A stretch of DNA of 35,897 bases from positions 1-35,897 of the forward strand of contig JAUYFI010000145.1 of the NCBI GenBank assembly GCA_030691075.1. The letters run 5' to 3'. The notes below the pieces were generated by a model. It ran no database searches. It saw only the letters and a list, made by a program, of their open reading frames with translations, and was not told the DNA's origin. Within the stretch, counting starts at the first letter, position 1; each line of letters begins with the position of its first letter. The DNA is from Sulfurisoma sp. Its GTDB lineage: Bacteria; Pseudomonadota; Gammaproteobacteria; Burkholderiales; Rhodocyclaceae. Made by a program: the position numbers and the translations under genes. This document shows positions 33,116-35,897 of the stretch, in pieces.

Positions 33116-34684
33116 ATGAATCCCCCCACTTCCTCCGCCGTCCAGACCAAAGTCGCCATCGCCGCCTGCTTCGGCACCTTCCTCGAGTGGTACGACTTTC
33201 TCACCTTTGCCGCGCTCGCCACCTATTTCGGCGTGCTGTTCTTTCCGCCGGACAATCCCGTCGCCGCCCTGCTCGCCAGCCTCGCCACCTTCGGCGTCGG
33301 CATGGTGGTGCGCCCGCTCGGCGCGGCGATTTTCGGCTCGCTCGGCGACCGCATCGGCCGCCGCAAGGTTTTCATCGCCACCATCGTGCTGATGGGCGTG
33401 GCGACCTTCGGCGTCGGGTTGCTGCCGACCTACGCCCAGGTCGGCCTGCTCGCCCCGGCGCTGCTGCTCGCGCTGCGCCTGCTGCAGGGCATGGCCATGG
33501 GCGGCGAGATCGGTGGCGCCGTGGTCTATCTGACCGAGCACGCCCCGGCCAACAAGCGCGGCATCTACACCAGCGTGCTGCAACTGATGGGGCCGCTGGG
33601 CATCATGGCCTCGACTTTCCAGATCGTGCTGCTGCAGGGCTGGCTGTCCGACGCGGAGTTCCGCGAGTGGGGCTGGCGCGTGCCCTTCCTGCTGTCGATC
33701 GTGCTGCTGGCGATCTCGCTCAAGAGCCGTCTGGCGCTGCACGAAAGCCCGGTGTTCGCCGAGCTGCGCCGCGGTAACGGCATCTCGCGCACACCGCTGG
33801 CCGACTGTTTCCGCGACCGCCACACGCTGGGGCGCATGGCGCTGCTGTTCTTCTGCATCTCGGCCGGCGGCTCGCTGCTGTTTTTCTCGTCGCAGGTCTA
33901 TTCGACGGTCTTTCTCAAGAACGTGGTCAAGCTCGATCCCCGGGAAGCCGGCTCCATCGTCATGGTGGCGACGCTGGCGCTGTTCCCGCTGACTGTCTTT
34001 TGCGGCTGGCTGTCCGACCGCATCGGGCGGCGGCCGGTGCTGCTGGCGGGCCTGCTGATCGGCTTCGTCAGCATCCTGCCGGTGTTCCAGGGTCTGCTGC
34101 ATTTCGGCAATCCGGCGCTGGAGCGTTTCCATGACACCGTGAAGGTCGAGCTGCGCGGCGGCGGCTGCGACTATTCGCCCTTCCGCAAGGCGGCGACGGA
34201 CTGCGAGAAAGTGCAGGAACTGTTCGCGCGCAAGGGGGTGAATTACACGCTTGTGCCGGGTGACGCCCTCGCCATAAAAGTCGGCGCTGGCGACACGGCG
34301 AGCGGCGCCGACACGGCCGCCATCGAGCGCGCGCTGGTGGCCGCCGGCTGGCCCGAGAAGGCCGATCCGGCGCGGGTGGATCGCCTGATGCTGATCCTGC
34401 TGCTGCTGATCCCCGTGGTCGCGGTGGCGGCCATTACCGGCCCGCAGACGGCGACGCTGGCCGAACTGTTCCCGGCGCGCACCCGCTATTCGGCGGTGGC
34501 CCTGCCCCACAACCTCAGCGCCGGCTGGATCGGCGGGTTATCGCCATTTTTCGTAACGCTGCTGTCGGTGCAGGCCGGCAGCGCGCTGGCCGGGCTGTGG
34601 TACCCGGTGGCGCTGCTGGGCATGGCGTCGGTGGTTGGGCTGCTGTTCCTGCCGGAAACGCGCAACGCGCCGCTGGACCGCTGA
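33116..34684 (+). CDS. MHS-family MFS transporter
   Basis: A 522-aa secondary transporter of the metabolite:H+ symporter branch of the MFS. The N-terminal FGTFLEWYDFLTFA, the loop 2-3 motif GSLGDRIGRRKVF, and the RLLQGMAMGGEIGGA segment identify the family, whose known members carry citrate, proline, betaine or shikimate. About 12 membrane segments are visible. A large extracytoplasmic loop (about residues 325-410) carries two cysteines (GGGCDY, ATDCEKV), as seen in a subset of this family, and includes a repeat copy. The substrate is unknown. The gene is plus-strand, opposite to the rhuM-hsdS remnant, and converges with the secreted-protein gene, leaving a 3-bp gap. Confidence 0.92.
   Translation: MNPPTSSAVQTKVAIAACFGTFLEWYDFLTFAALATYFGVLFFPPDNPVAALLASLATFGVGMVVRPLGAAIFGSLGDRIGRRKVFIATIVLMGVATFGVGLLPTYAQVGLLAPALLLALRLLQGMAMGGEIGGAVVYLTEHAPANKRGIYTSVLQLMGPLGIMASTFQIVLLQGWLSDAEFREWGWRVPFLLSIVLLAISLKSRLALHESPVFAELRRGNGISRTPLADCFRDRHTLGRMALLFFCISAGGSLLFFSSQVYSTVFLKNVVKLDPREAGSIVMVATLALFPLTVFCGWLSDRIGRRPVLLAGLLIGFVSILPVFQGLLHFGNPALERFHDTVKVELRGGGCDYSPFRKAATDCEKVQELFARKGVNYTLVPGDALAIKVGAGDTASGADTAAIERALVAAGWPEKADPARVDRLMLILLLLIPVVAVAAITGPQTATLAELFPARTRYSAVALPHNLSAGWIGGLSPFFVTLLSVQAGSALAGLWYPVALLGMASVVGLLFLPETRNAPLDR
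34276..34300 (-). repeat. Coding-embedded short repeat, copy 5 (in MHS transporter)
   Basis: The reverse complement carries the full 19-base core plus CGCCGT. It is read as K-V-G-A-G-D-T-A in the extracytoplasmic loop. It is a 25-base exact match with the udg copy. Confidence 0.75.
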
Positions 34685-34687
34685 CGG

Positions 34688-35002
34688 CTAATCGCGACCG
34701 CGGCGCGGCCCGCGACGGTAAATATCCTGGCCGGCATCGTGAATGTCGCGGCGCAACTGGCGTCGCTCGTCCGGGCTCATGCGGCAGGGACCGTCGCAGC
34801 GACCGGAGCCCACAGCGTCACTCCTGGAATCGCCACTCAGATCGCTGCGCAAGCCCCGGCGATGCTCGCGCAAGGCCTGCCGCTCGGCGGAGAAATGCCC
34901 CGGCCGCCCCGCGCCGGGACGACCATCGCCTGGCTCGGCCAAGGCGGGTGGCACCGCTGCAAACAGTGCCCACCAAAGAGCGATCCATCCTGCCGTTTTC
35001 AA
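34688..35002 (-). CDS. Small secreted basic protein
   Basis: A 104-aa protein with an N-terminal signal peptide (about 1-22, ending AVPPALAEP). The start TTG 35002 has GGAAGG upstream, inside the end of the previous gene. The mature part is Gly/Arg-rich with one CDGPC pair and the motif MSPDERRQLRRDIHDAGQDI at its end. A related motif (LSGEERAGLRQDIDAAW) is in the gene upstream. Function is unknown, probably periplasmic. It lies 5 bp from the upstream gene, so they are an operon. Confidence 0.7.
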   Translation of the reverse strand: MKTAGWIALWWALFAAVPPALAEPGDGRPGAGRPGHFSAERQALREHRRGLRSDLSGDSRSDAVGSGRCDGPCRMSPDERRQLRRDIHDAGQDIYRRGPRRGRD

Positions 35003-35007
35003 GTGCT

Positions 35008-35508
35008 TTACCTTCCGTGGTAGTACTGCCGCTGACCGTCGCCCATCTCGGTGCGAATGTTACGCCATGCCGCATCGATATCCTGCCGCAGGCCGGCGCG
35101 TTCCTCGCCGCTCAGCCGACCATCGCTGCGATAGGCACGCTTTTCCCGGCGGATGGCGCGCTGCTCGGTACTCAACTGGCGAAACTCGGCCTGCGTGATC
35201 CGGCCCGAACGTACGCCGCGCTCCAGCACTTCGCGCTGCTGCCACTGGCTGCGGTCCACCCGGCCGGCATCCCTTCGCTCGCCGCCACGACCGTTGCGGT
35301 CGTTGTCCCAACCGACATGGCGGCCATTGTCCCAGCCACTTTTCCTGCCGTTGTCCCGGCGGCCATTCCCGTCGCGACGATTGCCGTCATGGCGCTCATT
35401 GTAAATGTGGCGGTCGGCGGCTCCCCGATCGAAGGTTTGCGCCTCGGCATTGGCAACCCAGGCCGACAGCCCGCCGACGATCAACATGCTCAGAATCAGT
35501 GGTTTCAT
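35008..35508 (-). CDS. Small secreted protein, Asn/Arg/Gly-rich
   Basis: A 166-aa secreted protein. The signal peptide (MKPLILSMLIVGGLSAWVANAEA, residues 1-20 or so) is followed by an Asp/Asn/Gly/Arg-rich stretch (about 35-90) and a C-terminal helical part with WQQREVLERGVRSGRITQAE and LSTEQRAIRREKRAY. Start ATG 35508 has a perfect AAGGAGGAG, which rules out the longer frame to 35535. The tail motif LSGEERAGLRQDIDAAW resembles the end of the next gene, so they may be related by duplication. Function unknown; such proteins often change under envelope stress or metal, but nothing in the sequence shows it. Confidence 0.85.
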   Translation of the reverse strand: MKPLILSMLIVGGLSAWVANAEAQTFDRGAADRHIYNERHDGNRRDGNGRRDNGRKSGWDNGRHVGWDNDRNGRGGERRDAGRVDRSQWQQREVLERGVRSGRITQAEFRQLSTEQRAIRREKRAYRSDGRLSGEERAGLRQDIDAAWRNIRTEMGDGQRQYYHGR

Positions 35509-35526
35509 GCGCTCCTCCTTGGTCAG

Positions 35527-35548
35527 AACGCCCATCCGATGGGGCGTT
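35527..35548. promoter_or_regulatory. Inverted repeat in the 35508 gene leader
   Basis: AACGCCCAT and ATGGGGCGTT pair around CCG with one bulged G. It is 18-40 bases upstream of ATG 35508, so it could be an operator or a leader hairpin. No clear -10/-35 pair was recognised in 35549-35692. Confidence 0.35.
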
Positions 35549-35692
35549 GTCGGTATCCTCGATCCAAGGTGTAAGCGAACTATTTGCGGCGGCGGCCGAT
35601 GTGTAAAGTTTTGTAAGAATCCACAGGGTTGCGCGCAGTTTGATAAATTGCTACGCTGCGCAATACCCTTAATTCAAAGACCGATCAAAACC

Positions 35693-35897
35693 ATGATTCG
35701 CTGCCATCTGTCCACCTTCATGGGTCGCGAAAAACTTCGCATCTCTGATGTCGCTCAAAGGACCGGCCTGAACCGCAGCACCATCACTGCCCTATACAAC
35801 GAGACGGCGACGCGGGTTGACCTTCCTGCCATCGAAAGTCTGTGCAAGCTTTTCCAGTGCCAGGTGGGGGATCTCTTTGAAGTTGCTCCTCCAGAAC
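35693..35897 (+). CDS. XRE/Cro-type regulator, partial
   Basis: Start of a small HTH regulator; 68 codons are visible and the right edge cuts it. ATG 35693 is followed by MIRCHLSTFMGREKLRISD, and the HTH motif DVAQRTGLNRSTITALYNE is at residues about 19-37. Then come IESLCKLFQCQVGDLFEV and the edge. This matches the short YozG-like XRE family, which is usually about 65-80 aa, so little is missing. The target is unknown. It is divergent from the secreted-protein operon and may act on it, but that is only position. Confidence 0.85.
   Translation, partial: MIRCHLSTFMGREKLRISDVAQRTGLNRSTITALYNETATRVDLPAIESLCKLFQCQVGDLFEVAPPE

Noticed and set aside
1-35897. tRNA, rRNA, CRISPR, insertion sequences, prophage, attachment sites
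   Set aside because: Looked for on both strands; none found. No direct-repeat array with regular spacers and no transposase or integrase frame.

Overview
The window is a GC-rich piece of a betaproteobacterial chromosome, most likely from the order Rhodocyclales. This rests on the protein sequences (MnmC, MoaA, RadA, Alr, Zwf, LplT, MHS-family transporter) and on the number of diguanylate cyclases and two-component genes. It is mostly densely packed chromosomal backbone with short intergenic gaps and several 1-4 bp start/stop overlaps. One A+T-richer accessory patch lies near 31.8-33.1 kb. I saw no rRNA, tRNA, CRISPR array, transposase or phage gene.

Layout. 0-3.7 kb: 3' part of lysS (with an in-frame stop just inside the left edge), mnmC, and a glycine-zipper envelope protein. 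3.8-7.8 kb: a small DUF7931-like protein, a NERD-nuclease/SF1 ATPase fusion, and moaA-mobA for molybdenum cofactor. 7.8-13 kb: a membrane diguanylate cyclase with a c-type haem motif, an FtsX-type permease, and a bacteriohemerythrin. 13-16.4 kb: radA, alr and a LysR regulator. 16.6-21.4 kb: lplT, then the oxidative pentose phosphate genes pgl (divergent) and gnd-zwf, then a small conserved protein. 21.6-28.7 kb: a c-di-GMP signalling block, all on the minus strand. It holds a small protein, a 7TM-DISM histidine kinase, an OmpR-type response regulator, an HD-GYP protein that has lost its HD dyad, an HDOD protein and a PAS-GGDEF cyclase. 28.8-30.7 kb: tsaB-rimI-udg. 30.8-33.1 kb: a type I restriction remnant (rhuM plus a broken hsdS, with no hsdM or hsdR). 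33.1-35.9 kb: an MHS-family transporter, two small secreted proteins, and the start of an XRE regulator.

The best candidates for undescribed biology are these. (1) The HD-GYP and GGDEF genes share a promoter module of about 48 bp, 41/48 identical, with tandem TGACATT half-sites at a 10-bp period just upstream of matching -10 elements. This spacing is typical of OmpR/PhoB-type regulators, and an OmpR-type regulator is encoded next door. (2) A short sequence with core GTCGCCAGCGCCGACTTTT occurs five times inside unrelated genes, in both orientations and several reading frames, like a DNA-uptake-type or other genome-wide coding-embedded repeat. (3) A 108-bp intergenic repeat with an internal GC-rich hairpin occurs twice, in opposite orientation and about 90% identical; one copy abuts the broken restriction locus.

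All calls come from reading the sequence and from family knowledge; no database search was run.
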